Of a stretch of DNA of 64,000 nt, positions 34,119 to 41,837 are shown piece by piece. Made by a program: the position numbers and the translations under genes. The notes under the pieces are model-generated. The model had not been told where the DNA came from. It saw only the letters and a program-made list of their open reading frames with translations, and ran no database searches. The stretch covers positions 62,001-126,000 of the forward strand of contig NZ_BSSE01000007.1 in the NCBI RefSeq assembly GCF_030268965.1, in the 5' to 3' direction. Source of the DNA: Microtetraspora sp. NBRC 16547 (lineage in GTDB: Bacteria; Actinomycetota; Actinomycetes; Streptosporangiales; Streptosporangiaceae). The number at the start of each line of letters is the position of its first letter. The first letter of the stretch is position 1.

Positions 34119-34523
34119 CTATACCGATGAGGGGGACCCGGCTGGTGGCGTGCCGGTCAGCGCGTCGAGTCTCCGTTCGAGGTCGGCGATGCGGCGGTGC
34201 AGGGCCTGGATGGACACCAGGGCGACGCCGCTGGCGTCGACGCCGTAGATCAGGGTGTCGGTGTCGCCCAGGCCGAAGGTGGCAGACCAGTCTTGGGCCA
34301 TGGGCCCGAGGTGCCGGACGTGGCCGGGCTCCCACTCGTACCGCCAGGTGCTGATGGGCAGGCCGGCGACCTTGTCCAGGATGTCGTATCCGTTGACCGG
34401 ATCGGCGGGCACCGTCTGTTCCGGAGCCGGGCCGATGGGGGGCGGGGGCGGTGCGTAAGCCGGAGTCGCCGGTGGGGCCGTCCGGCCCCACCGGCGACTC
34501 CGCCAGGCGCGGGGCGCTCTCAC
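34119..34523 (-). CDS. C-terminal half of a split S74 (intramolecular chaperone-like) domain
   Basis: 134 aa. A proline-rich start (YAPPPPPIGPAPEQT) leads into GYDILDKVAGLPISTWRYEW, HLGPMAQDWSATFGL, YGVDASGVALVSIQALHRRI and ADLERRLDALTG, the core of S74-type tail-fibre chaperone domains found at the ends of secreted actinobacterial proteins. Its ATG overlaps the stop of the upstream signal-peptide gene (ATGA), which ends in the S74 opening motif SDRNIKTAVTPI. The two frames differ by -1. It is either the second half of a broken gene or a translationally coupled unit; as a free protein it would lack a signal peptide. Confidence 0.6.
   Translation of the reverse strand: MRAPRAWRSRRWGRTAPPATPAYAPPPPPIGPAPEQTVPADPVNGYDILDKVAGLPISTWRYEWEPGHVRHLGPMAQDWSATFGLGDTDTLIYGVDASGVALVSIQALHRRIADLERRLDALTGTPPAGSPSSV
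34461..34502. repeat. Perfect 20-bp inverted repeat, 2-nt loop
   Basis: Arms 34461-34480 and 34483-34502 are perfectly complementary (CGGAGTCGCC... / ...GGCGACTCCG). The structure begins about 18 nt downstream of the stop of the small secreted protein, inside the start of the next reading frame. As RNA it would be a very stable hairpin, a terminator, or a remnant of an inserted palindrome. Confidence 0.85.
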
Positions 34524-34711
34524 CGGTCCCAGCGGATGGGGGTGACAGCGGTCTTGATGTTGCGGTCGCTCAGCAGTCCACCGACCAGCGGCAGGCCACC
34601 GAGCAGGTTGCCAACCGTGTCAGCGTGAGCGGGGGCGGCGGTCAGGGCTGCCGTCCCGGTGGCGGTCAGGACGCCGGACAGCAGGGTGATGATCCGGGTT
34701 CGCTTGGACAT
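34520..34711 (-). CDS. Small secreted protein ending in an S74 start motif
   Basis: 63 aa. Sec signal peptide MSKRTRIITLLSGVLTATG with cleavage after APAHA, then DTVGNLLGGLPLVGGLLSDR and NIKTAVTPIRWDR. SDRNIK is the usual opening of an S74 chaperone domain, whose remainder lies in the next gene in the -1 frame. AAGGA about 12 nt upstream of the ATG. Could be the 5' part of a frameshifted gene or a stand-alone exported peptide. Confidence 0.6.
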   Translation of the reverse strand: MSKRTRIITLLSGVLTATGTAALTAAPAHADTVGNLLGGLPLVGGLLSDRNIKTAVTPIRWDR

Positions 34712-34861
34712 GAGATCACTGGTCCTTGTCGATCTGCGCCGGGCTTGGGCGCTACAGCAGGAAGCCCGCCAAAAACCTACCGTAACCAATTGGCTACTGA
34801 ACGTAATTGGTTGTGGGTGCGGGCGTGTGCCCGCCACGTGGGCACCGGGCAGAATGAGGAG

Positions 34862-35275
34862 ATGTCCCGAAGCCGCGCACGCTCCCAGCTCCGTCCCGCC
34901 GCCGCTTCCGCATGCCCCTGCGGGACGGCCGCGCCGTACCGCGACTGCTGCGGGCGGCTGCACCGGGGAGAGGCCGCCGCGACCACCGCGGAGGCGCTGA
35001 TGCGGTCGCGGTTCAGCGCCTTCAGCGTCGGGGACGCCGACTATCTCCTGCGCACCTGGCATCCCTCGACCCGCCCGGAACGGGTCGACCTCGACGGCGG
35101 GCCGCGATGGGTCCGCCTGGAGATCCTGGAGACGACCGGCGGCAGCGCCTTCCACGCCGAGGGCACCGTGCGGTTCCGTGCTCACTACCGGGACCACGGG
35201 ACCCCGGGGGAGATGGAGGAGCACAGCCATTTCGTCCGGCACGCCGGAGCCTGGACGTACACCGGAACGATCTGA
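34862..35275 (+). CDS. YchJ-family protein (UPF0225), SEC-C zinc motif
   Basis: 137 aa. N-terminal CPCGTAAPYRDCCGRLHRGE provides the C-x-C...C-C zinc site of the SEC-C motif, followed by an NTF2-like fold (ALMRSRFSAFSVGDADYLLRTWHPSTRP, GTVRFRAHYRD, HSHFVRHAGAWTYTGTI). Length is right for YchJ. Function in the family is uncharacterised. GAGGAG abuts the ATG; the real start could be the in-frame GTG at 34838. Confidence 0.88.
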   Translation: MSRSRARSQLRPAAASACPCGTAAPYRDCCGRLHRGEAAATTAEALMRSRFSAFSVGDADYLLRTWHPSTRPERVDLDGGPRWVRLEILETTGGSAFHAEGTVRFRAHYRDHGTPGEMEEHSHFVRHAGAWTYTGTI

Positions 35276-35758
35276 CCGCCTTCCGCCTACGTGGCCCCGG
35301 CCACGCGGACGTGTTCACGTATCGGTCCGCTCGACGGCAAGGACGTGGTCCGCCTCGGTCGCCGTGGCGGCGCGTGCGCAACGCTGCACTTAATGGAATA
35401 GAACGTGTCATCTGGGATGAATTGCGTCAGTTGGGGTATCTGAGATGTGGGCGGCTTCCTCACGCATCGCGATACTGGGAAGCCGCCCCTCGTGTGCTGG
35501 TGCCCCTCCCGTCAATCCGGGCAAACCTTGCCGGTCACGGCATTAGGGATGACCGGGGATGTCAGTGGTCGTGGTCGCAGGAGACGCGGGCTCTCTCCAA
35601 CTCGGCAGGATTGTTCCACCAGAAGCCCGCGGTGCTCGGGTGGGCCGGGACGCGGGCCTTGACCTTGCCGCGAGGTGCCGGGGCACCGGGAGCGGCCTGG
35701 TCGGTGGTCGTGGAGGACGGGTACGGCGCGAGCAGCTGCTCGACCGTGTGGTGGCGCC
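35276..35758. other. Degenerate region downstream of ychJ-like gene
   Basis: 483 bp with no gene I can name. On the minus strand an open stretch ending at 35562 reads TVEQLLAPYPSSTTTDQ and then FWWNNPAELERARVSCDHDH, which looks like real protein but has no start of its own and follows frame-broken amidohydrolase sequence. It is probably the tail of another decayed gene. Confidence 0.35.
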
Positions 35759-36428
35759 GTCTGGTCGGTGGTCTGCGCGGAGGTGACCGACTCCTGTAGC
35801 TTCGCCATCCGCCGGTTCGGGTAGAGCCGACGGACCCATTCGTCGGTGACGAGCGAGGTGTCCTCCTTGTAGAGGGTGCTGGAGACGTCGCGAGGTTGGC
35901 GGCCCGTTCGAGTTCGAGTCGCAGCTGGTCGTGGGAGAACGTCGGGCGCATAAAGTTGTAGTAGATGCGCGGCCCGTCGACGGCCTGGCCGGTGCCCAGG
36001 TAGCGGGGCGCGAGCCGGGCGCCAGACTGGACCGACTCCCGCTCTTCGACCATGTGGTAGGCGGGCGAGCCGGGTGAACGGGTCGTTGTGATGCCGAGGG
36101 CGAGCCACAGCGGCCCCTGCCGGGACCCGTAGGCGTAGCCCTGCATTTCGCGGTGGTGGTGGATGTCGATCATGCTGGGCATGACGAACTTGTCGCTGGC
36201 GTCGATCAGGGTGCCGGGCCGTCCCTCCCTGTGCGGCTCGACCGCGGCGATGCGCTGGCCACGCACGACGATGTCGACGTCGCGGGCGACGGTCGCGGAG
36301 ACGCCGTCCCACATACGGCCGGCGTGGACGACGATCTGGTCGGGGCCGGGGTCGTTCCGCCAGGACAGCTGGACGGGGATGGACCGGCCGGACTTGCCGT
36401 CGACGCGGACGGTCTTCAGCGGTGTATA
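35759..36428 (-). pseudogene. Amidohydrolase, central and C-terminal remnants
   Basis: From the IS left end the minus frame reads YTPLKTVRVDGKS, WRNDPGPDQIVVHAGRMWDG, then the metal-site region FVMPSMIDIHHHREMQGYAY and LGITTTRSPGSPAYHMVEER up to FSHDQLRLELERAANL. Near 35890 the sense jumps to another frame (VSSTLYKEDTSLVTDEWVRR). In intact TolB-propeller amidohydrolases these segments are separated by roughly 150 residues, so an internal deletion plus frameshift is inferred. Continues the N-terminal piece at 37934-38491 across the inserted IS element. Confidence 0.75.
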
Positions 36429-36487
36429 GCGAGGAACCCCGGGCGTTCACGCCCGGGAGGAATCGCTTCCCTCTCCCCACCAGGACG

Positions 36488-36625
36488 CTAGTCCGGGCGT
36501 TTCTGGTTCTCGATGTACTCCTTGATGATCGACAGTGGGCCATCGCCGCAGGACGCCGCGAAGGGCGACGGTGACCAGAAACGGCCGCCTCCGCTACTTG
36601 GTAGGGAAGACCGAATGCGCGTGGA
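36488..36625 (-). pseudogene. tnpA (IS200-type Y1 transposase) C-terminal remnant
   Basis: The minus frame ends GGGRFWSPSPFAASCGDG and PLSIIKEYIENQKRPD, the characteristic C-terminus of IS200/IS605 TnpA. Nothing upstream in any frame gives the HUH motif or the catalytic Tyr, so about two thirds of the gene is missing. Orientation is divergent from tnpB, as in IS605. Confidence 0.75.
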
Positions 36626-36710
36626 GGCTGTAGACCTATAGACCACACCGCGACCTTGGCGGATATCCGGTTTTCGGTTTCCATCACGGCGACATGAACC
36701 AACCGATAAT

Positions 36711-37871
36711 GTGTTCGATGTGAAGCTGGTGGTGCAGGTGAGGCTCCGGCCGACGCCCGAGCAGGCGGCGGCGCTGGAGGCGACGCTGCGCGCCTGCAAC
36801 GACGCCGCCAACTTCGCCTCGATGACCGCGTTCACAACCGGCGACCGGCGCGAGTACGCGCTGCGCAAGCACACCTATCGCGAGGTGAAAGCGCGCGGGT
36901 TGGGGGCGCAGGCCGCCCAGCATGTGATCAAGAAGGTCGCCGACGCCTACACCACACTGAAAGCCAACATCCGGGCCGGGAACCTGGGACCGGGAGGCTC
37001 CCGGCGCCGTACGCGGGCCGAGAGTAAACCGATCGCCTTCCGCGCCGATGCCGCGCAGCCGTTCGATGACCGGTGCCTGTCCTGGGACCACACCGCCCAC
37101 ACGGTGTCGATCTGGACCACGGCCGGCCGGGTGCGCAATGTCGCGTTCACGGGGTCGGCCGACCAGCTCAAGACGCTCGCCTTCCACCGGAAGGGCGAAT
37201 CCGACCTGGTCTGCCGGGACGGCATGTGGTTCCTGTACGCGACCTGCGAGATCCCTGATGTTCCGGTCACCGAACCCGACGGGTTCATAGGGGTGGATCT
37301 GGGCATCGCCAACATCGCCACCACCAGCGACGGCGCCCGCCACTGCGGTAAGGGCCTGAACGCGGTCCGCCACCGCAACCGGGAGCTACGCCGCCGGTTG
37401 CAGGCCAAGGCCACCAGGTCCGCCAAACGGCTGCTGAAGAAGCGCCGCCGCAAGGAGGCGCGGTTCGCCGCCGACACTAATCATCGCATCGCCAAACGCA
37501 TCGTGACCGAGGCAGAACGCACCGGACGCGGCATCGCCCTGGAAGACCTGGGCGGCATCCGTGACCGGGTACGGCTCCGCAAGCCCCAGCGGGTCACGCT
37601 GCACTCGTGGAGTTTCCACCAGTTGGGGAGCTTCATCGTCTACAAGGCGGCCCGGCACGGGGTCGCCGTGATCCATGTGGATCCGGCCTACACCTCCCAA
37701 ACCTGCTCGGCCTGCGGGCATGTGGACAAGGCCAACCGGCCGGGCCAGGCAACCTTCTCCTGTACGTCGTGCGGCTTCGCTGAGCACGCCGACGTCAACG
37801 CGGCCCGCAACATCGCCTCGCGCGGTGTCGCGGGTTGGGCAGTGAGTCACGCTGCCGACGACGCGGCCTGA
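36711..37871 (+). CDS. tnpB: TnpB, RNA-guided transposon endonuclease
   Basis: 386 aa. RuvC residues are all present: D196 in GFIGVDLGIANIATTSDG, E278 in GIALEDLGGI and D361 in HADVNAARNIA. The zinc ribbon is CSAC (332-335) and CTSC (351-354). The N-terminal half has the wedge/REC-like LRPTPEQAAALEATLRACND. TnpB cleaves DNA matching a guide transcribed from the element's right end next to a short transposon-adjacent motif, promoting retention of the element. GTG start at 36711. With no lesion seen it is probably active. Confidence 0.93.
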   Translation: MFDVKLVVQVRLRPTPEQAAALEATLRACNDAANFASMTAFTTGDRREYALRKHTYREVKARGLGAQAAQHVIKKVADAYTTLKANIRAGNLGPGGSRRRTRAESKPIAFRADAAQPFDDRCLSWDHTAHTVSIWTTAGRVRNVAFTGSADQLKTLAFHRKGESDLVCRDGMWFLYATCEIPDVPVTEPDGFIGVDLGIANIATTSDGARHCGKGLNAVRHRNRELRRRLQAKATRSAKRLLKKRRRKEARFAADTNHRIAKRIVTEAERTGRGIALEDLGGIRDRVRLRKPQRVTLHSWSFHQLGSFIVYKAARHGVAVIHVDPAYTSQTCSACGHVDKANRPGQATFSCTSCGFAEHADVNAARNIASRGVAGWAVSHAADDAA

Positions 37872-37933
37872 CCTGTACCTGCCAGGTACGGCGAGGAGCT
37901 GCAAGCTCGGTCCTTCAGGGCCGAGAAGCTGAC
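37760..37933 (+). ncRNA. Predicted TnpB omega/re-RNA scaffold
   Basis: In IS200/IS605 elements the guide RNA scaffold overlaps the 3' end of tnpB and the right end. Here that interval includes two stem-loops (37875-37889 and 37906-37925) ending 8 nt before the inferred boundary. The guide would be the flanking bases from 37934. The 5' limit is approximate and the call rests on family knowledge and position. Confidence 0.4.
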
Positions 37934-38491
37934 CCTCCCGCCGTTCAAGTAGAGCAGGGTGGCGGAGTCGCCGGCCCAGGTCGGGGCGTCGGACAGCTCT
38001 CGGGTGACCTGACGGGCCGGGCCGGTGGGCCGTCCGGTCTTGTCGACCGGCAGGACCCACAGGAGCGACTCCATGGCGAAGGCGAGCATGGTGCCGTCTG
38101 GTGACCAGACGGGGCCGTCGTCGCCACGGGTCTGCAGAGACCAGTGCGGGGTCGGGTCGACGTACGTACCGGCACCTGTTGCCCGGTCAACGAGAAGGAT
38201 CTTGGACAGGCCCTCGCGGTAGCGTCGCGAGTACGGGACGACCGCGGCCAAGGCGATCGTCTTCCCATCCGGCGACCAGGTCGGCCGCCCTGGTTCGAAG
38301 GTCGCGTCGAAGATCTTCTGGATGTCGCCGGTGGTGACGTTGAGGACCCACAGCGCGCCGTCCTGATCCAGGTAGGCCATCTCCTTCCCGTCCGGGGTGA
38401 ACCGTGCCCGGAACGGAAAGACCTCCTCGCCGGTGCGATGGGCGGCAGGCCATCGTGGGACCGGCTCACCGTGCCGACGGAGGGAGACTTG
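37934..38491 (-). pseudogene. Amidohydrolase, N-terminal TolB-like propeller remnant
   Basis: Open minus frame from 38491 to the IS right end. Contains WD40/TolB-like blades: RARFTPDGKEMAYLDQDG, PGRPTWSPDGKTIALAA, GPVWSPDGTMLAFAME, APTWAGDSATLLYLNGGR. No start codon or signal peptide precedes it: a TAG lies at 38492-38494, so the 5' end of the gene is lost. It joins in frame to YTPLKTVRV on the other side of the IS. The box-cluster promoter now abuts this truncated end. Confidence 0.78.
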
Positions 38492-38509
38492 CTACATTTG
38501 TCTTCCGAT

Positions 38510-38528
38510 ACGCAATAGAAGTGTGGCA
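38510..38528 (+). promoter_or_regulatory. Box-cluster motif, copy 1
   Basis: ACGCAATAGAAGTGTGGCA, identical at 16 of 19 positions to a site 60 nt upstream of boxB. It starts 64 nt before the SDR start codon. ACTTGCTACA (38488-38497) and TGTGGCAAGT (38522-38531) also form a wide dyad around it. Candidate operator for the PaaX-type regulator or a shared promoter element. Confidence 0.55.
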
Positions 38529-38573
38529 AGTTTAGGGCGGGTCCACGTTCACGCATCGAGATGAGGAATCGTC

Positions 38574-39299
38574 ATGACGGCATCCAGTGCGCTGGTGCTC
38601 GGAGGAGCCGGAGGAATCGGCGCGGCGGTGAGTGGTCGGCTCGCGGAGACACACGCGCTGGCCATCGGCTACCTCCATCACGTCGACCGCGCCGAGTCCC
38701 TCGCGGAGCGGCTCCGGGCGGCGGGCCGGACGGTCGCCCTCGTGAAGTCCGACGCCACCACGGATGAGGGCGTCGTGGAGGCATTCGACGCCGCGGAGGC
38801 GCTCGGCCCGCTGCGTGTGGTGGTGCACTGCGTCGGCGGCTGGGACTACCCCCGCGTCACCGAGCTCACGCAGGAGTCCATCGACGCCACGCTGGCCCTG
38901 AACCTCCGCTCCGCGCTGCTGACCCTGCGCGAGGCCGCGCGCCGGATCGTCGATGGGGGCCGGGTCGTCCTGCTCTCCAGCGCCGCCGCCGCGGTCGCCC
39001 CCGCCAGGCAGAGCACGTACGCCGCCGCCAAGGCCGGCCTGGAGGCCGCGGCCAGAGTCGCCGCCAAGGAGGTCGCCGGCAGGGGCGTCACCGTCAACGT
39101 CGTACGCCCCGGCGCGACGGACACGCCGCTACTGCACGAGACCACATCACCCCGCGCCATCGAGGCGATGGCCGGGTCCAACGCCATGAAGCGGCTCGGG
39201 ACCCCCGACGACATCGCCGGCGCCGTGCTCATGCTCTGCGCCGAGGAGTCCGGTTGGGTCACCGGGACGGTCATCGACGCCACAGGAGGACTGCGATGA
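38574..39299 (+). CDS. Short-chain dehydrogenase/reductase of the box cluster
   Basis: 241 aa SDR. Cofactor loop LGGAGGIGAAV (GxxxGIG), NLRSALLTLREAARR helix, catalytic Ser in VVLLSSAAAAV, YAAAKAG (Tyr, Lys), RPGATDTPLL and C-terminal GTVIDATGG. The usual NNAG is VGGWD. First gene of a four-base-overlap operon with a 3-hydroxyacyl-CoA dehydrogenase and the BoxD-type dehydrogenase, so action on a ring-cleavage CoA thioester is likely (inference). ATGAGGAATCGTC precedes the ATG and includes a GAGGA ribosome binding site. Confidence 0.88.
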   Translation: MTASSALVLGGAGGIGAAVSGRLAETHALAIGYLHHVDRAESLAERLRAAGRTVALVKSDATTDEGVVEAFDAAEALGPLRVVVHCVGGWDYPRVTELTQESIDATLALNLRSALLTLREAARRIVDGGRVVLLSSAAAAVAPARQSTYAAAKAGLEAAARVAAKEVAGRGVTVNVVRPGATDTPLLHETTSPRAIEAMAGSNAMKRLGTPDDIAGAVLMLCAEESGWVTGTVIDATGGLR

Positions 39300-40192
39300 C
39301 CGATGCCGACAGCACGGGCGCCGTCACGGGAAGCCCCCGGCTGCCCGTCCGCTGCGGCGTGGTGGGCGGCGGCCGGATGGGCGCCGGCATCGCGCACGCC
39401 CTGCTCCTCGCCGGGTGCGACGTCACCCTCGTGGAGCGGGACGCCCAGTCCGTGACGGCCGCCAGGGGCCGGGTGGAGCGCGCCGTCGAGGGCAGTGCGA
39501 AGCGGGGCCAGGTCGACGACGCGGGGACGGTGATGGCCCGGTTGGCCGCCGTGGCCGACTACGGAGATCTCGCCGGGTCCGGCCTCGTGGTCGAGGCGGT
39601 GCCCGAGGACCTCGACCTCAAGCTCGTCACCCTGCGCGCCGTCGAGGACGCGGTGTCCCCCGACGCGGTCATCGCTTCCAACACCAGCAGCATCTCGCTC
39701 GACACGCTCGCCCAGGCGCTCGCCCGGCCCGAGCGGCTCCTCGGGTTCCATTTCTTCAACCCCGTACCCGCGAGCAAGCTCGTCGAGGTGGTCATCGCCG
39801 GTGCCACCGACCCCGCACTGCGTGCGCGGGCCGTCGCCTGGGTCGAGCAGATCAAGAAGACCGCGGTGGTCGTCAAGGACGCGCCCGGCTTCGCCAGCAG
39901 CAGGCTCGGAGTCGCCCTCGGGCTCGAGGCGATCCGCATGGTCGAAGCCGGCGTCGCCTCCGCCGCGGACATCGACGCCGCGATGACGCTCGGCTACGGC
40001 CATCCGACCGGGCCGCTGCGGCTCACCGACCTCGTGGGCCTTGACGTCCGCCTTGGCATCGCGAGGTACCTGGAGCGCGAGCTCGGCCCGCGGTTCGCGC
40101 CGCCGAAGCTGCTCGTCGAGCTCGTCGAGCAGGGGCATCTGGGGCGTAAGACCGGCAAGGGCTTCTACGACTGGAGCGAGGATCAGGCATGA
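39296..40192 (+). CDS. 3-hydroxyacyl-CoA dehydrogenase
   Basis: 298 aa, PaaH/HbdA type. NAD-binding GVVGGGRMGAGIAHALLLAG (about 18-37), the SNTSSISLDTLA loop, catalytic H-E pair in LLGFHFFNPVPASKLVEVV with the downstream VKDAPGFASSRLG, and C-terminal GYGHPTGPLRLTDLVGLD. Oxidises 3-hydroxyadipyl-CoA-like intermediates to the 3-oxo form in the lower box pathway. ATG overlaps the SDR stop (ATGA) behind AGGAGG. Confidence 0.93.
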   Translation: MTDADSTGAVTGSPRLPVRCGVVGGGRMGAGIAHALLLAGCDVTLVERDAQSVTAARGRVERAVEGSAKRGQVDDAGTVMARLAAVADYGDLAGSGLVVEAVPEDLDLKLVTLRAVEDAVSPDAVIASNTSSISLDTLAQALARPERLLGFHFFNPVPASKLVEVVIAGATDPALRARAVAWVEQIKKTAVVVKDAPGFASSRLGVALGLEAIRMVEAGVASAADIDAAMTLGYGHPTGPLRLTDLVGLDVRLGIARYLERELGPRFAPPKLLVELVEQGHLGRKTGKGFYDWSEDQA

Positions 40193-41757
40193 GCACCGAG
40201 ATTCTGCAGAGCTACCTGGCAGGCGCCTGGCGGGCCGGCGACGGCCACGGCGTCCCGGTTGCCGACGCGGTGACCGGGGAGACCGTCACCCGGGTGACCA
40301 GCGACGGGCTCGACCTCGGCAGGGCGGTCGACTTCGCGCGCCAGACCGGCGGTGCCGCGCTACGTGAGCTGACCTTTCCGCAGCGGGCCGCCGCGCTCAA
40401 GGCGGCCGCGTTGGCGCTGGAGGCGCGCAAGCAGGAGTTGTACGACCTCTCCACGCGGGCCGGCGCGACCCGGCGCGACGCCAAGGTCGACGTCGACGGT
40501 GGCATCGGCACCGCGCTGGTCTACGCCGGCCTCGGCCGCAGGGGCCTCCCCGACAGCACGGTCATCGTCGAGGACGACCCGGTGCCGCTGGGCAAGGGGG
40601 GCACTTTCGCGGGTCAGCACATCCTCACCACCCCGCGCGGCATCTCCCTGCAGATCAACGCGTTCAACTTCCCGGTCTGGGGCATGCTCGAGAAGCTCGC
40701 GCCCGCCCTGCTCGCCGGCCTGCCGACGATCGTGAAGCCGGCGACGCCCACGGCGTACATCGCCGCGCGCGCGGTGCGCATCATCGAGGAGTCCGGCGCC
40801 CTGCCGCCGGGGGCGATTCAGCTGGTCTGCGGCGGCATCCCCGGCCTCTTCGACCTCCTCGGCGGACAGGACCACATCGGGTTCACGGGTTCGGCGGCCA
40901 CGGCCGCCCGGCTGCGGGCCGACGCGGCCGTCACCCGGCGCTCGGCGCGGTTCAACGCCGAGGCCGACTCGCTCAACTGCTCGGTACTCGGTCCGGACGC
41001 CGTTCCGGGGCAGCCGGAGTTCGACCTGTTCGTCGGCGCGCTGGTCACCGAGATGACGGTCAAGGCGGGGCAGAAGTGCACGGCCATCCGCCGCGCGTTC
41101 GTCCCGGCGGCCCGGATCGACGCGGTGTCGGAGGCGATCGAGGCCAGGCTCGCCGAGGTCGTCGTGGGGGCCCCGGGCGCGGACGGCGTGACCATGGGCG
41201 CGCTCGTCGGCCTCCCGCAGCGTGAGGACGTCCGCGCGGCCGCCGCGCGCCTCGCCTCGGCCGGGCGCGTCGTCCATGGCGATCCGGACGCGGTCGAAGT
41301 GGTGGGAGCGGACGCCGAGCGCGGCGCCTTCCTCTCGCCGCTGCTGCTGCGCGTCGACGACGTGGACCGGCCGGAGCCCCACGAGGTGGAGGCGTTCGGC
41401 CCGGTGAGCACACTCATGCCGTACGGCGACACCGCGCGGCTGCACGATCTGATCGCCCGTGGAGAGGGGTCCCTGGCCGGCTCCGTGGTCTCCTACGACA
41501 CGGATTTCGTCTGTGAGGTCGTGCTCGGGGCGGCCGCGCATCACGGCCGCATCCTCGTCCTGGACCGCGACAGCGCCGTGGAGTCCACTGGCCACGGCAC
41601 GCCCATGCCCCAGCTCGTCCACGGCGGCCCCGGCCGTGCCGGGGGTGGCGAGGAGGAGGGCGGTCTGCGTGCCGTTCATGCCCACCTGCGGCGTACCGCC
41701 GTACAGGGCGGCCCTGCCGTCCTGGAGGCGATCGTGGGCGCCCGGTCGCGGAAATAG
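40189..41757 (+). CDS. boxD: 3,4-dehydroadipyl-CoA semialdehyde dehydrogenase (BoxD-type)
   Basis: 522 aa aldehyde dehydrogenase of the PaaZ-N/BoxD type. Key parts: [22 protein letters not shown], the IVKPATPTA Lys, [28 protein letters not shown] (Glu) and catalytic Cys in [15 protein letters not shown]. Oxidises the ring-opened semialdehyde made by BoxC to the CoA-bound acid. There is no hydratase (MaoC) domain, which separates it from full-length PaaZ. ATGA overlap with the upstream gene. The substrate follows from gene context. Confidence 0.88.
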   Translation: MSTEILQSYLAGAWRAGDGHGVPVADAVTGETVTRVTSDGLDLGRAVDFARQTGGAALRELTFPQRAAALKAAALALEARKQELYDLSTRAGATRRDAKVDVDGGIGTALVYAGLGRRGLPDSTVIVEDDPVPLGKGGTFAGQHILTTPRGISLQINAFNFPVWGMLEKLAPALLAGLPTIVKPATPTAYIAARAVRIIEESGALPPGAIQLVCGGIPGLFDLLGGQDHIGFTGSAATAARLRADAAVTRRSARFNAEADSLNCSVLGPDAVPGQPEFDLFVGALVTEMTVKAGQKCTAIRRAFVPAARIDAVSEAIEARLAEVVVGAPGADGVTMGALVGLPQREDVRAAAARLASAGRVVHGDPDAVEVVGADAERGAFLSPLLLRVDDVDRPEPHEVEAFGPVSTLMPYGDTARLHDLIARGEGSLAGSVVSYDTDFVCEVVLGAAAHHGRILVLDRDSAVESTGHGTPMPQLVHGGPGRAGGGEEEGGLRAVHAHLRRTAVQGGPAVLEAIVGARSRK

Positions 41758-41777
41758 TCGACAGAATATATGCAAGA

Positions 41778-41796
41778 ACGCAAAAGAAGTGTAGAA
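41778..41796 (+). promoter_or_regulatory. Box-cluster motif, copy 2
   Basis: ACGCAAAAGAAGTGTAGAA, 60 nt upstream of boxB, within an 80-bp gap that is markedly AT-richer than its surroundings. Matches copy 1 at 16 of 19 bases. boxB is therefore likely to have its own promoter in addition to read-through from boxD. Confidence 0.55.
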
Positions 41797-41837
41797 CGTC
41801 AAAGAGTAGCAGTATCCCTAGCGACAGGAGAGCAGTG

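Larger units (their letters stand above)
36429..37933 (+). mobile_element. IS200/IS605-family element with tnpB and remnant tnpA
   Basis: 1,505 bp. Ends inferred by joining the interrupted amidohydrolase: taking TATA|36429 and 37933|CCTCCC restores LLYLNGGR-YTPLKTVRV in frame with no duplicated bases, as expected for this family, which makes no target duplication. Subterminal hairpins share a TTCA loop: CCCGGGCG-TTCA-CGCCCGGG at 36438-36457 (left) and CTCGGTCC-TTCA-GGGCCGAG at 37906-37925 (right), plus GTACCTG-C-CAGGTAC at 37875-37889. It carries an intact tnpB and a minus-strand tnpA fragment, so it cannot move without TnpA in trans. The boundary may be off by one base. Confidence 0.85.

Noticed and set aside
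34462-34523. Programmed -1 frameshift in the S74 gene as the main explanation
   Set aside because: No X-XXY-YYZ slippery heptamer in the zero frame near the stop, and the hairpin begins about 18 nt past the stop; mutation or coupling is simpler.
36711-37871. TnpB as a Cas12 effector
   Set aside because: At 386 aa with IS ends, a tnpA remnant and no repeat array it is an ordinary IS605 TnpB.
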